Shown here: in pieces, positions 10,061 to 21,538 of the stretch
Numbering within the stretch: the first letter of the stretch is position 1
Layout: each line of letters starts with the position of its first letter
Origin: Gerris lacustris
Taxonomy: Eukaryota > Arthropoda > Insecta > Hemiptera > Gerridae
Direction: 5' to 3'
Assembly (NCBI GenBank): GCA_951217055.1
Contig: OX578276.1
Coordinates: 134,156,587 to 134,220,586, forward strand
DNA: 64,000 bases
Notes under the pieces: generated by a model
What the model was told of the DNA's origin: nothing
The model's database searches: none
Seen by the model: only the letters and a program-made list of their open reading frames with translations
Program-made: the position numbers and the translations under genes

Positions 10061-12597
10061 TCTATATATATAAAAGTCAACGTATATGTGTGTGTGTGTG
10101 TGTGTATGTTTGTTCTTTATACAAATCTACAGTTTTAGTCCGATCTCGATGAAAATTTGCACACTTGACCTTCAAAGCAAGGGAAAAATCAAGGTCTACA
10201 TGAATTATCGAAATTTCAATTTTGGTACACAGAGGTACGGGGTACAAGTAATGAATACGGGGTCAAAGTAATGAATACCCTTCATGATGCATATCGTTGA
10301 AAAGCTCTTTAAGAGTAAAGTAATTGTTGTTATGTATAGTTTTGTCATATTTTCATTTAGGAGGGGGGTAAAATGGAAAATATAACTTTCATCTATACAT
10401 AAAATGAAGAGTACCTATATGAGAGAATGTCCTTTATACAAATCTATAGTTTTATCCCAATTTGATGAATATTTACACTCTTTTTCTTCCAAACAAGGTG
10501 AAGGTCACTGCCTACATGATTATCCGAAATTAAAATTTTGGTACACAGAGGTACGGGGTACAAATGTCAAAGTAATGGATACCCTTCATGATGCATATCG
10601 TTGAAAAGCTCTTTGAGAGTACATTAATTGTTGTTAAGTATGTTTTTGTCATATTTTCATTTAGGAGGTAAAATGGAAATTTATATCTAAATCTATAAAA
10701 GTCAACGTATATGTGAGTGTGTTTATGTTCTTTATACAAATCAACAGTTTTAATTCGATCTCGATAAAAATTTGCGCACTTGACCTTCAAAGCAAGGGGA
10801 AGATCTGTCTACATGAATGATCGAAATTTAATTTTTGCTACACAGGGGTACAAATGTCAAAGTATTGAAAACCCTTCATGGTGCATACTGTTGAAAAGCT
10901 CTTTAAGAGTACAGTAATTGTTTTTATGTGCATTTAGGGGGGTAAATGGAAAAAAATATCTAAATGTCAACGTATGTGTGTATGTTCTTTGTACAAATCC
11001 ACAGTTTTAGTCCGATCTCGATAAAAAAATGCACACTTGACCCTCAAAGAAAGAAGAAATCATTGTCTACATGAATTTTCGAAATTTAAATTTTGGTACA
11101 CAGGGAACAGGGTACAATAATGAATACGGGGTCAAAGGACTGTAAAGGGTATTTTATGATGCATATCGTTGAAAAGCTCTTTAAGAATACATTAATCGTT
11201 GTTATGTACAGTTTTGTCATATGTATTTTCATTTAGGAGGGGGTAAAATGGAAAAATACACTGCCAATTAGTGTGGCACATAGCTTCCTCGCATCCTATT
11301 ATGTACTTTATTGTTATATTAACATTAAAGTTTTATTACTTTATTGTTATATTGTTTATTGTGTAAGAACAATTAACATTTTTTAGCGATCTTTAACACT
11401 TTATAGGGGTGTCGCTGTAGGTTTTACTAAAAAAATGTTCGTCTCATTGAATAGATAAGGTTTGATTTTTTTCCCGACCGAAAATTCCAATTTTAAATTT
11501 GAAGTTCACGTTTATGCGAGCGCTGCGCGTGAACGCTTGAACGGATAACGTTGTCCAACGAACTCGACCTGAGCATTGGAAAAATTAACATGTCTACCAA
11601 ATTTCATCAAAATCGGGCAACATTTACTCGAGTTATCGTCGCACGTTTTACGATTCGCGCACACACAGACCGACAGCCAGACAGACAGACAGACACGGAA
11701 CCAAAAATGTTCCCTGATGTCTGAAACGGATTTCTGTCTTGAAATTTTTAAAATCGGAGGCATAAAACTTTTTTGTTCTCAAAAGTGAACACAATGCTTC
11801 CGTTACCTTCGGTAAGCTCGGAAGCAATATAGCTATATCTTATAATATAAAAAGAAAAGAGTGTCTGTATGAGGGTATGTCTTTTATATAAATTTACAGT
11901 TTTTCCAAAATTGATGAATATTTACTCACTTTCCCTTCGAAGCAAGGGGGAGGTCATGTCTACATGAATTTTCGTAATTTAAATTTTGGTACAAAGGGGT
12001 ACGGTGTAAAAATGTCAAAGTAATGGATTTCCTTCATATGATGCATATCGTTGAAAAGCACTTTAAGAGAAAAGTAATTGTTGGTATGTACAATTTTATT
12101 TAGGAGGGGGTGAAATAGAAATTCATAGCTATATAAATGTGTGTGTGTGTATGTTCTTTATACAAATCTACAGTTTTAGTTCAATATCGATAATAATTTG
12201 CCCACTTGACCTTCAAAGCAAGGGGAAAATGACAGCCTACATGAATTTTAGAAATTTAAAGGTAAATGACAGCCTACATGAATTTTAGAAATTTAAAGGT
12301 ACAAGTAATGAATACAGGGTCAATGTAATGAATACCCTTCATGATGCAAAAGCTATTTAAGAGTGCAGTAATAGTTTTTATGTACAGTTTAGTCATATTT
12401 TAATTTAGGGGGGTAGGGGGGTGCGAATTTAGGATATTTGAAAATTGCTTATTAAAGAGGAGAGGATATAGAAATAGGTGGGAGGGATAGATTCTAGATA
12501 TTTTTGCATAGTAAAATAATTTATGTTTCATTATGGTTGTTTATAAACTAATCTAATTATAATAACACTCCGTAGCGAAGCACGGGTACCCAGCTAG
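10061..12597 (+). mobile_element. Non-autonomous Helitron with tandemly repeated interior
   Basis: The 5' end is TCTATATATATAAAAG preceded by A10060. The 3' end is CTAG at 12594-12597 followed by T12598. Both are the standard Helitron signature (insertion between A and T, no target-site duplication). A short hairpin lies 12 bases before the end (12570-12585: CCGT, bulged A, GC, loop GAA, GC, ACGG). No Rep/helicase frame exists, so it depends on a partner. The interior is six diverged copies of a 280-330 bp unit starting near 10061, 10395, 10683, 10964, 11840 and 12126. The fourth and fifth are separated by a nested repeat. Confidence 0.85.
11269..11827 (+). mobile_element. Family A/B repeat nested in the Helitron
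   Basis: It starts with 'GTGTGGCACATAGCTTCCTC', also seen at 62091-62115. It continues through the family A block ('TTTAGCGATCTTTAACAC', 'AATTCCAATTTTAAATTTGA') and a CAGACAGACAGAC run. It ends in a hairpin-forming 'GCTTCCGTTACC' ... 'CGGAAGC' terminus at 11795-11825. It interrupts the repeat array between units four and five, so it inserted after that array formed. It shows that families A and B are parts of one element. No coding frame. Confidence 0.6.
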
Positions 12598-12910
12598 TAC
12601 TAAAATAAAATTCAATTACACAAAATTACTTCTCGGTAAAGTTAACCAATGCTTTCAACTTTTAAATTAAGCTCTACGAAGGTAACTTTATGGTTAACTA
12701 ACCGTAATCAGAACTCTGTCAAAGCGGTCGCAACCGCTCTGGTCGACCGCTAAATATGTACCTATTACAAGTACAAATATGTATAGATTTTTCCCAGCTA
12801 TTGTCACACTCATTCCGCTAAAGGTTTACGCGGTTGGTTGTTTAGGTTGGTCACACCGGTTACTTCTCAGTCGACCTGGAGAGGGAGAGCGATTCTGAAC
12901 GCATCCTAAG

Positions 12911-15012
12911 CATCTTAAAGCTAATAAAACAAAGTCAAATAAAATGGGAGCATTTAAATTAAGAAAGTTCTCTACAAAAGAAAAACAACCCATAATAAAA
13001 TAACTCTGAGATTCAAATTAATTCTTGAATATCACTCAATACATTAAAAATAGGAAAAATTAATACAACGTAGTATGGGCCACGATTACTCTTAAAGAAA
13101 ATCAAAAGAAACTGATTACAGACGCAATATACTCGACGCACTCGCTCCATTAGCTGCTACTAAAAAACTCTAGAAAAAGTTGACTCTGCTGGCGACTTAT
13201 CACCCCAACCTCCATCTTTTGAGTGAGCTAGCTTGTAAACTAGCCGAGTGTACTCACAGTTGCTTAAGCACAAGCGGCAAGGTAGCATTGGTCCAGGTCC
13301 TGAAGAATTTTTATACAAAACCAACAAATTTTCACAACACAAACAGGACAACTAGCGCACTCGCCCGCTTGTAGCTTGTAAACTCGCCCCGTGTACTTGA
13401 GCCTTTATACTAGAGAAGATATACTAGTGTGCTGTGCATGCACCCCCTGAATAAGTGATAAAGTTGAAAAATCGTGGATTTTCAGACCTATACAATTGAA
13501 TACAGAACTTTGATTTCCAGTTTATTTGGGAAAACTCAAATGGGAAACTAAGAAATGGTAAATGACAACCACTTATTTGTAGGGAGCGCCTAAATAAAAA
13601 AATAAATTAATATACCAGGAAATATAGCAGGTGATTTTGAAAAGATGAAGAAGTAATTATATCTTTTTAACTAAACACTACCCACATAGACCTAAAGAAA
13701 GAATTTCTATATAAATATTAATATACCGAAAAACTGCAACCCGTTGCATATTTCATAATCAAATTTCAACCACACGTACTTTTTTGTAACAGTAAAATCA
13801 TTGATCAATAATAAAATTATAATAAGAACATAAAAAATAAATGTTTTTTAGGTTCAAACGTAAGTATAATTTTATTACTTCTCATTTTCACGAATAAGAA
13901 TCAAATAAAATTATAACAAATTTAAATTTTATAACAAAAATCATATTTAGTAATGGAAAAGAGTTGCTAATTTACTTTCCATTAAATAAAAATAATAATC
14001 AAAGTAACCCTGGAACAACTCTAACAGAGCTACCAGCGCTCCTAGTGTTTAATGTATAAACTTAGAAATAAAAGGTGGCACGGCAGACCGGACCCGCCTG
14101 CGACCGTAAAACTTTAACTCAAATTTAAACGGTCGCAATGGCCGGCCTGAGCACACAAGCCAGGCCCGAAACGAAAATGTTGTCCATGACATTCTATCCT
14201 AACCTTTGTGTAAGGTCTAGAGTTTAGGCGATTCGCACACGATACAATGTGTACACCAATTCAACTCAAAGTATTATATTCACGGCAAATATTCTTACGA
14301 TTAGAAAAGCTTTTAATTAATAAACACAGATACATATATATTATAAAATAAAATACCTATTCAGGATTTTACTGTTGAAGACTCATCTCCTCGAAATATA
14401 ATATGAATACTCAGAACGAAATCGAAATACACTCGACACTCATCTTATTAAATAAACAATACTTAAAAACATTGCTCGACACATCTTATGTACAGTTAAA
14501 GAAAACGTTGAAACTCCGAGTAATAAATACATCGAACAAATCAAAGCAGTAAAAACGAAAAGAAAGACAAATAAAAACTATTAGTTCTGCATTGCTAGCT
14601 TATACAAGTGAGAATAACAGTGTTCCATAAAAACAAAAACCACATGAAAAAAAAAAAATCTAATTAAAGATTTACATTTCAGGCTTATCATATTTAAAAG
14701 ACACTCATGCAATTAATGAAACCAAGTCGATTTAAAGTAATTTCTACTTTTCTCCCATTCCAAGTAATTTCTGAAAAAAATTAATTTTAATTCACCATTG
14801 AATTTAAACCAAATTTTCTTTTTGTAAATGATTTTCTTTTTGGAAGATTAAAATTATAAAGAAGGGTTCAACTCTAGATATAAAAATATTTTCTAGTTGT
14901 ATTGGTTTGGAAACAACATATGCGCTATAATAATAAAAAGTTTGTCTTTATTTATTTTCATACTTTTTTTAAATATATTATTCTTTTGCTAGCATATAAA
15001 TTATCCTTCGGT
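12911..15012. other. No gene seen; local direct repeat
   Basis: No family-level coding signal. A 40-bp imperfect direct repeat occurs at 13222-13260 and 13365-13403, around 'GCTTGTAAACTCGCC' and 'GTGTACT'. The 63- and 64-residue frames on opposite strands at 13160-13374 fall on this repeat and are best explained by it. The rest is AT-rich and unassigned. Confidence 0.45.
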
Positions 15013-15289
15013 TTTTGGTAAAACTCGGCAATAGCGTACCCCTTCTGTATAATCGATATATCGCTACTGGCCGCTCCGCTTATTTTCTGAAGAAAAACAA
15101 CCCTGCTGCATATAGACCAGGTAGATGTCCAAATCGAAGTACGAAATTCGCTAAATTATCCCTTTAACTTTAGCCAAAATTTTAACTTTTACCAAAATAC
15201 GTAAAATGTCACTTCCTAAAAAAAATAAGGGAAGATTATGGTTAGTTTAGGTTAAGATTAAGGGGTACACTATTACCGAGTTTTGCCTT
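15013..15289. mobile_element. MITE, 277 bp
   Basis: 'AAAACTCGGCAATAGCGTAC' on the left and the reverse complement of the right end, 'AAAACTCGGTAATAGTGTAC', match at 18 of 20 positions, with about 30 bp of TIR in all. Its inner block 'GTCACTTCCTAAAAAAAATA' recurs reverse-complemented at 19240-19270 inside another TIR element, so the two share internal sequence. Non-coding. Confidence 0.75.
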
Positions 15290-15654
15290 AACATTTTAAT
15301 AAAAAAAAAAAAAATACTCTTTTTTAGGGGTTCATTCATTTTTTGAGGAGGGGAGAATTGGAAATGATATGGGAAGGTTCAATGAATATTTTTTTCCATC
15401 GAAATTTATACTGGCAGACGGCTTTAAAAGAAATTATTTAATTAAGAAAAACCTTGTTATTTTCTCAAATTTAGGGTGCTCATATTAAAGACTAAATACA
15501 AAAAATCGGTCCGAGACAACTCAGACAAACTTTCTCATATACGAGTTCATAATTACTTTGCCCGGTGTTTTCCATTTTTTAATTTCCGCTTTTCGTATGT
15601 ACATTTAATTATTACTAAACATATCATTCATCAAAATATATCATTGAAATAACT

Positions 15655-15900
15655 TCTCCTCGGCGGGGAATCGAACCCCGTCCTCTTTCCTTCCGCGTTT
15701 AAAGCTATTTTCTCAGGAACTAGATTTCTCCCGGGAAAACGGCTTCTATCGTTAGATGCATATTAAAATGAACTATACTTTAGAATTTTTTAATCAAAAT
15801 GTAAAACTGTTTTCGAGAAATAATTTTTTCACGTTATATCAGTGTTTTTGGAGGGTAGGGCCCTTAAGTTTAGAGTTAAATTTATTTACCGATTTCCCCT
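15655..15900 (-). repeat. Family C repeat, reversed copy
   Basis: Reverse complement of the end of the 5065-5535 repeat: the box-B complement 'GGAATCGAACCC' near 15667, then the 'GCTATTTTCTCAGGAACTAG' and 'GTTAGATGCATATT' blocks. It abuts Copia pol remains at 15905. Confidence 0.6.
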
Positions 15901-15904
15901 GGGG

Positions 15905-16177
15905 GAATGATAGGCGCCAAAGAAGCTAAATACCTTCGAAGGCTGCTCAAGGAATTGGGTCCCAACGTCAAAGGTTAAGCCACAGAACCAACCGTACTAG
16001 CGACAGCGAAAGTGCTCATATTATGGTTGAAAACGAGGGACATCATCCACGCACTAAATATATAGACGTGCGCTACCATTTCATCAGAAAGGCTTATCGT
16101 TCTGGCGACATTAAAAGTGAATATCTCAATAAAGAAGATATGGTTTGCGAATATCTTCACCAAACGTTTGGGTAGGA
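15905..16177 (+). pseudogene. Copia retrotransposon RNase H C-terminus, broken
   Basis: Two plus-strand frames together resemble the end of a Ty1/Copia polyprotein. The first gives 'AKEAKYLRRLLKELG'. After a stop and frame change, the second gives 'HIMVENEGHHPRTKYIDVRY' and then 'GDIKSEYLNKEDMVCEYL', the hallmark Copia RNase H tail with its HPRTK.IDVRYHF core. The frameshift near 15980 and the missing upstream pol make it a relic. It collides with a gag relic in the opposite direction. Confidence 0.8.
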
Positions 16178-16690
16178 AGTGAGTTTTATTTTGATTTTGA
16201 GAATTTCTAAGTTTGGAAGTTGGTCACGGCTTTCAATGGCACAACGAAAATTATCGTATTCGTCAGGAAGGCTACTAAGTAAGATTATAGATAGAAATTC
16301 TTCCGGAACTACAAAATCAATTTCTTTAAGTTTTTCTATTATTGATTTCAAGTTTTTTAAATGATCTGACATTGACAGATTCATGACATTTTTAAGTTCA
16401 ATTAGCTGTGAAATTAATTTCACTTTTCGGCTTGGTGTTTATGGAGTGCAAAAACCTTCTAATTTTCACCAAGCGTCAGCTACTGTTTTACACATATTGT
16501 GGACTCTGTAGGTGTTACTTCCATTCCAGTATAATTGTTGCCGGTGCTTTTTGATCTCTCACAACCCAATTATCTTCTTATTTAGTTGAAGAGTTCTCCT
16601 CGCAGCTCCAAAGTTCTTGATGACCGAGCACCATTTGCATTTGCAGCATCCAGGTGTCATAATTCGTTCGATTGATCTTTTCCGATATTA
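16157..16690 (-). pseudogene. Copia retrotransposon gag, broken
   Basis: The longest open part (16423 down to 16157, 88 residues) contains 'MSMSDHLKNLKSIIEKL'-like sequence (here LSMSDHLKNLKSI) and 'LLSSLPDEYDNFRCAIESRD'. This is characteristic of the Copia gag/UBN2 family, which packages element RNA. Upstream on the minus strand to about 16690 are further gag-like pieces ('KTVADAW', 'KLEGF') split by stops and frame changes. No zinc knuckle was found. Its 3' end overlaps the oppositely oriented pol relic by about 20 bases. Confidence 0.75.
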
Positions 16691-18140
16691 TAAATACTAT
16701 TCATATTAAAAATTTAATGTTTTACAAAATATGAAATATTTTTATTACCTTAAATTGTTCTACGTGGTAGCCCATAACCTCTTGTAATGTAAAACGGTAA
16801 TAATTTATTTCAATACAAAAATACCAAGAGAGGGAGATTTGACTTCTACTTTACATACGTTGTCAAAATAAAACGAGTAGAATTTCAATTTGTACACTAC
16901 ATATATAATTGAACGAGCGTAGCGACTTCTTCATTTCTGAGACTTTGACTTACAATATCTGGCGTAACCGTAACAAATAACCGATTTGAACGAAATTCGG
17001 CTCATAGGTGAATATTTAATTATTATAACAACATTTTCATATTATGCCGGCATTTTGAAAACAAATATGGCCAAAATGAAGGTGTTAAAAAAAATTAATC
17101 TTATATGGCATATCATTTTAAGACCTATTAACCTATTGATGAGTAGAGAGAGAAAGTATACATATTATGACATCATTTTTAAAATGACTGCCAAAAATGA
17201 ACAAAAACATAAATTAACGGTTTTAAAGTCATATTTCATGTTGTATATCAAACGAAAGGTTATTTTGTGAAGGGAATTATTCTCCCGAACATTAAAGACG
17301 CGAGTTCGGAATTCAACGCATCACTATTTAATTAAATAGTACCAACTAATATCATACCATCTAGGCGAAATCACGCATTTCAGCTCTAATTTTTGGTGTG
17401 ATGAAATAAATGTATTGTTACTTACTGAAAACACACCCTATAACTTAAGATAAACAAAAAAACATATTAACAATTAATTTACTTAATACTTTAAATATAT
17501 TTAATCTAACAACCATAACAATGCAAATACAAGTCGATACTGATTACTTCAATTTAAAACTAAATATAAATAATTTAACAAAACGTCAACAAGAATTATA
17601 ATTTAGCAGGCATAATTAATAAAAAATATAAATACATAAATAATAACACTACCTATCTTTAAATAATAAAAAAAAAGTTTAGTTTTTTTATGAAAGCTTA
17701 CATAAAAATAAATTTAACACATAATACTATACTTAAATTAATAATTTTAGATGGGCGTTTTAAAATATTTTTAGCATGATAAAACAATTAAGTCCCATTT
17801 TAGCAATCACAAAAGCTTATTTCTACTCGCTAACACAGATTTTTTTTTTTTAAACGCCTTAATTTTTAATAAGTATTTTGTATATATGGTCCAGAAAAAG
17901 TATACATCTATATTTTTTTTAGATTATGATTAGGGGCCAAGACCTCTAGTAAAAAACCAAGTTTGCAGAAAAAAAATCCCAGTGCAAACGAGTTACATTG
18001 AAAAACGTCTGACATTTTCGGATTTTTGCTTTTTGTTCCTATGCGTCGGAGAACAAAAATAGTTATTATAAATATTGAAGAAAACAAAATTAGCAACGAT
18101 TGTTTATTAATGATTTTTTTCTACGTTCTTTCCTCTTTTA
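16691..18140. other. No gene seen
   Basis: AT-rich sequence. A 94-residue frame at 16986-17270 lies in a repeat-like context ('CCGATTTGAACGAAATTCGG') typical of transposon tails and lacks any domain. The 62-residue frame at 17908-18096 is likewise unsupported. Confidence 0.4.
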
Positions 18141-18149
18141 AAAAAGGTT

Positions 18150-18330
18150 TAGATGCGATTAATAGATTTGGCGATCTTTAGCACTTCACATAGTGTTAAA
18201 AATCGCCAAATCTGAAGAATAGATTATTAAAAAAAGGGAGCGTTATCCGTCCAAGCGCTGACGCTTGAGCAAACGAGAACTTTAAATGTCAAATTAATTG
18301 GAATTTTAGGACCGGAAAAGATTTCATATT
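18150..18330 (-). repeat. Family A fragment, partly inverted
   Basis: Contains 'GGCGATCTTTAGCACTTCAC' on the plus strand. Just after it comes reverse-complement family A sequence ('GAGCGTTATCCGTCCAAGCG', 'AATTGGAATTTTAGGACCGG'). Two half-copies in opposite orientation therefore meet near 18195. Confidence 0.5.
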
Positions 18331-18618
18331 CATCTATATTCATATTCATTTTGAAACAATTTTTTTTATTTCTTTTTATTAATAAAACCAAATGTATCCA
18401 TTCCTTGAGAAAAACATTCATTTTGTTTCAAATACATTTATTTATTAAAAGCAAAAAAGTTTCTATCTTTTTATAATGGACGCAACTTATGAGTAAAAAG
18501 AAAAAAATATTCTCATAAACCGGAAAATAGAGGGAACGAAAAACTAGCGATTTTTGCAGTCCGCTATAGTGTCACAAATATACAATGAGTGGAAGCTGTT
18601 TTGATTGATTTTTTGGTT

Positions 18619-19000
18619 GAGGTGGCATCATGTATAGAAATGCAAAAACTAACAAATATAATGCATACATAATTAAAGTGTTTCCTGAATATTGATATAA
18701 ATTGCATTATTTATGTATTCTTTTTCATTCCATACTCTCTCGAAAAACCAGATACGCGACATCGAAGCCCAGTTAATCTACGACAAATACAGATACATAC
18801 GCCCAAGATTCGCAAAATCGACCTGTATATAGGTGTGTCTTCAAATAGAGGACTGAATATGGAAAATGTATTAAGAGAAAATTTATGAAATTAAGAAGAA
18901 TCCATAATTGGTGCATTTTTTATCAATATACTGAAAAGACATTAATTATATGTGCCAGTTTTTTCATTTCTATACATGATGCCCCCAGATAAGCTACCTC
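18619..19000. mobile_element. TIR element, about 380 bp
   Basis: 'GCATCATGTATAGAAATG' at 18625-18642 is matched by its complement at 18965-18982. Both arms are bounded by GAGGT/CTACCTC. Non-coding interior. It lies immediately beside the element at 19014-19415, so two TIR elements stand back to back. Confidence 0.65.
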
Positions 19001-19013
19001 AAACGATTTTTTT

Positions 19014-19415
19014 GGTAAATCTGCACTATTTGGCCCACCAATTTTTAATTGTCCAATTTTTTAAAAACTTTTTTAAACAAAAACGATTCCGGTTGAACAA
19101 TCATAATTAATTCAGTAGTTTGTAAAAAAAAAAATTAAAAAAACAAAAAAAAAGTAAAGTGTCATTTTCTTAGGGACATGATGAAAGGTTATGCTTAGGT
19201 TAGGTCGGAAAGTACAAATCTTAACCTGAACTAACAATAATCTTCCCTTATTTTTCTTAGGAAGTGACACTTTACGTATTTCTTTTTTTTAAGCTATTGA
19301 ATTTTCTGAGATGGTACAACCGGAATAGTTTTTATAATGTAAAAAGGAACAGTTTAAAAAAAATGCAAGTATTCGGACAATTAGAAATTGGTGGGCCAAA
19401 TAGTGCAGATTTACC
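19014..19415. mobile_element. TIR element, about 400 bp, with 40-bp TIRs
   Basis: The left end 'GGTAAATCTGCACTATTTGG' and the right end are exact complements over 20 bases. The pairing continues through 'CCCACCAATTTTTAATTG' with one change. It ends 71 bp beyond the stop codon of the 304-residue gene, so it may lie in or near that gene's 3' untranslated region. Confidence 0.8.
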
Positions 19416-19486
19416 CGAATATCTAAGTAGGTAAATGGTGTTGTTGGCAATGTTTCTGCTTGTAAAAATGTTGTACATTTAGTAAT

Positions 19487-20401
19487 TTAAAGAACATAAC
19501 TATTTAACCATGTTATTAAACGTTTTTCTTTAGACTTAATTATTTTCAATTTATTCATTAATAACAAATAACCATAAATTAAATCATCCATGTCGGGATG
19601 AGATCCGATAAAGGATCCTAGAATCCGTAAGCCTTGGCACTTGACCACCTGCCAAAAGGCGAGTTCGTTGTTAGTCGACAGCTTGTGAATAATCGAGAGA
19701 ATAGTGTGCAGAACCATACGCTGAGACTTCATACGTGAAGAACAGACGAAGATATATCGGTGCATCGTGTCCAAATATTTGAGAAGTACGGGGATAATGC
19801 GCCTGTTAAAACCCATGACCGGGTCGAAATCTATGACGTTCGTCAGGATCATAACAATTATTATTTCGTCGTGTAGAAGGTCGGTGGAGTAGGACGTCAA
19901 CGACAGGCAATTGCGGAGGAGTCTCGTCACACAGTCTACTCCTCCACTGACGGCAAACTGATGGGCGAAATCATTGACTTTGGTGACTTCGTAAAAGTAA
20001 AAGAGGAGCCAATAAGTTTCGGTTGTCCAACTGAACTGGGTCCAGCTCACACTATTACTCAACATTTTAAGTATAATAATCGCCTGATTGAAAACTGCCG
20101 ATTGATAACGACTAATTTTACCTCGGTATAGTGATGAAATAGTAAATTTAGCGTTCAATACCAAGCAAAGGAACCAACAAGAAGAGTACAGCCTGCTATC
20201 CTCGAAGGGCATTATTTGAAAAGGTAAATTGGAAGCTAAAACGGAAAACAGATCGGCTAAATCAGCTGTTAGCTGAAGACTCGGCATCTTGTTATCGCCA
20301 GTCTTCAACAGGTCATACAAACCTTTAATTAGCTTCTTCGAAACCGTGATACGAGACAGGGTTGTGTTTTTTGAATTAACTTCAAAATACGATTTTTCCA
20401 T
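19487..20401 (-). CDS. Unrecognised 304-residue protein, probably all-helical
   Basis: A single uninterrupted coding exon, long for this AT-rich DNA and with ordinary amino-acid use. I do not recognise the family. It has repeated amphipathic leucine-rich stretches, for example 'LKTGDNKMPSLQLTADLADL' near residue 35, 'SGGVDCVTRLLRN' near 150, and 'MVLHTILSIIHKLS' near 230. These suggest an armadillo/HEAT-like helical fold, which is inference only. There is no signal peptide and no clear membrane segment. Upstream on the minus strand are a good acceptor (TTCTTTTAG ending at 20464) and a strong donor (CCT, then GTAAGTAT, at 21538-21539). I therefore propose a non-coding first exon and an intron at 20464-21538. 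The coding start is the first ATG after that acceptor. Confidence 0.7.
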   Translation of the reverse strand: MEKSYFEVNSKNTTLSRITVSKKLIKGLYDLLKTGDNKMPSLQLTADLADLFSVLASNLPFQIMPFEDSRLYSSCWFLCLVLNAKFTISSLYRGKISRYQSAVFNQAIIILKMLSNSVSWTQFSWTTETYWLLFYFYEVTKVNDFAHQFAVSGGVDCVTRLLRNCLSLTSYSTDLLHDEIIIVMILTNVIDFDPVMGFNRRIIPVLLKYLDTMHRYIFVCSSRMKSQRMVLHTILSIIHKLSTNNELAFWQVVKCQGLRILGSFIGSHPDMDDLIYGYLLLMNKLKIIKSKEKRLITWLNSYVL

Positions 20402-20463
20402 TGTTCACAAAATATTTTAAGGAGGTAAATTTAAAGTAATACTCCCACAATTAACTGATTAGA

Positions 20464-21538
20464 CTAAAAGAATAACAGCAAGAAAAAATAAGTTTTTCAT
20501 AAGGTAACTTGTGAAAAAAACACACAGTAGAAATTATAAAAAGTAACATTTAACTTCCTATAAAATTTCACTTAATTACCAACATGACAAGTAATTTACA
20601 TGTATCACCGAATAAACAAATCTTAATACCAACCTCATTAAAAAAAATACAGTTATTCAATTTATACAAAAATTATAAATTGATTAATTCATTTCAATTT
20701 AAGTAATTATGTTAATTAAAACATAAAAAGAACAAAACAAAATTATAAACATTAACATTTTGATAAGACACATGCAAAAGCTTATCACCTAAGAATCAGT
20801 AAATAAATTTACAATAATGAAAGAAACAGTAAACAGTATTATTTGAATTTATCACCATAGGAATTAATTTAGAATAAGTAAAATCACAAGTACGAATATG
20901 TAAACAAGAAGGACAATAATAATTATTTTCCCTTTCACCCTGCATGGTAATATTATACTTAAGATGCAACAGAAACGACTTTTAACCGAACAACAAAAAC
21001 TGCACCGGATGTTCCAACATCAAACTACTACTTCACTCACTAAACTAGTAAACATCTGATGTTAAATAACTATAGAAAACGTAGAGATTTACCTATTTAA
21101 ACACAATATTACAGTAAATAGTTTAGATAAGATAAACTTAACAAAGGACGGTCCGAAAGTAAACAATGGCAAGACCGGAAGTAAATAAGGCTGTAAACAG
21201 CACAAATGTTACTAAACAGAGACAGATTACCATAATACATAAAATTGTTATTATCAAAGACTTTGATAATGTCCCTGAACTCAAGAGAAATATGCGTAAG
21301 GAAATATTCTTAACATGATTATAATACGATTAAGAAGAGTTATTATTAGTTTATGTATGAATAATTTATGTATATCTAAATGTACGAATAAACTCCAAGA
21401 ATTTAGATGATTCTAGATCGACTTATACCAATGGTAATACTAGATAATATGTAAACAAATTTAACGCAGTGATAACAAGTATAAAAATACGATAGTACTC
21501 GATTAGAAGTAAAGTCAAACAGAGGATTTTATACTTAC
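20464..21538 (-). other. Proposed 5' UTR intron of the 304-residue gene
   Basis: Bounded by GTAAGTAT (donor side, near 21538) and a pyrimidine-rich TTATTCTTTTAG (acceptor side, near 20464) on the minus strand. The interval is AT-rich with no frame over 60 residues. I see no repeat family in it, which is unusual for this window. Confidence 0.45.

Larger units (their letters stand above)
9826..12910. mobile_element. TIR element hosting a Helitron
   Basis: The left end ('AATCACTGATCAGGTCGACC' at 9840-9860) is mirrored on the right ('CAGTCGACCTGGAG' then 'GCGATTCTGAACG' at 12870-12900). With the Helitron at 10061-12597 removed, the rest is about 550 bp. It resembles 24665-25110, sharing 'TTTCTGAGTAGCAA'/'TTTCTGAGCAGTAA', 'TTATGGTTAACTAACC' and 'GGTCGACC' ends. 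A 91-residue frame at 9877-10152 crosses the Helitron boundary and is not a gene. Confidence 0.6.

Noticed and set aside
9877..10271. Two plus-strand frames with Cys-Val repeats
   Set aside because: They cross the Helitron 5' end and its GT microsatellite.
10061..12597. CRISPR-like or satellite array
   Set aside because: The units are about 300 bp, diverged, without regular spacers, and lie within exact Helitron ends in a eukaryotic genome.
13160..13374. Opposed frames of about 63 residues
   Set aside because: They coincide with a local direct repeat and have no domain.
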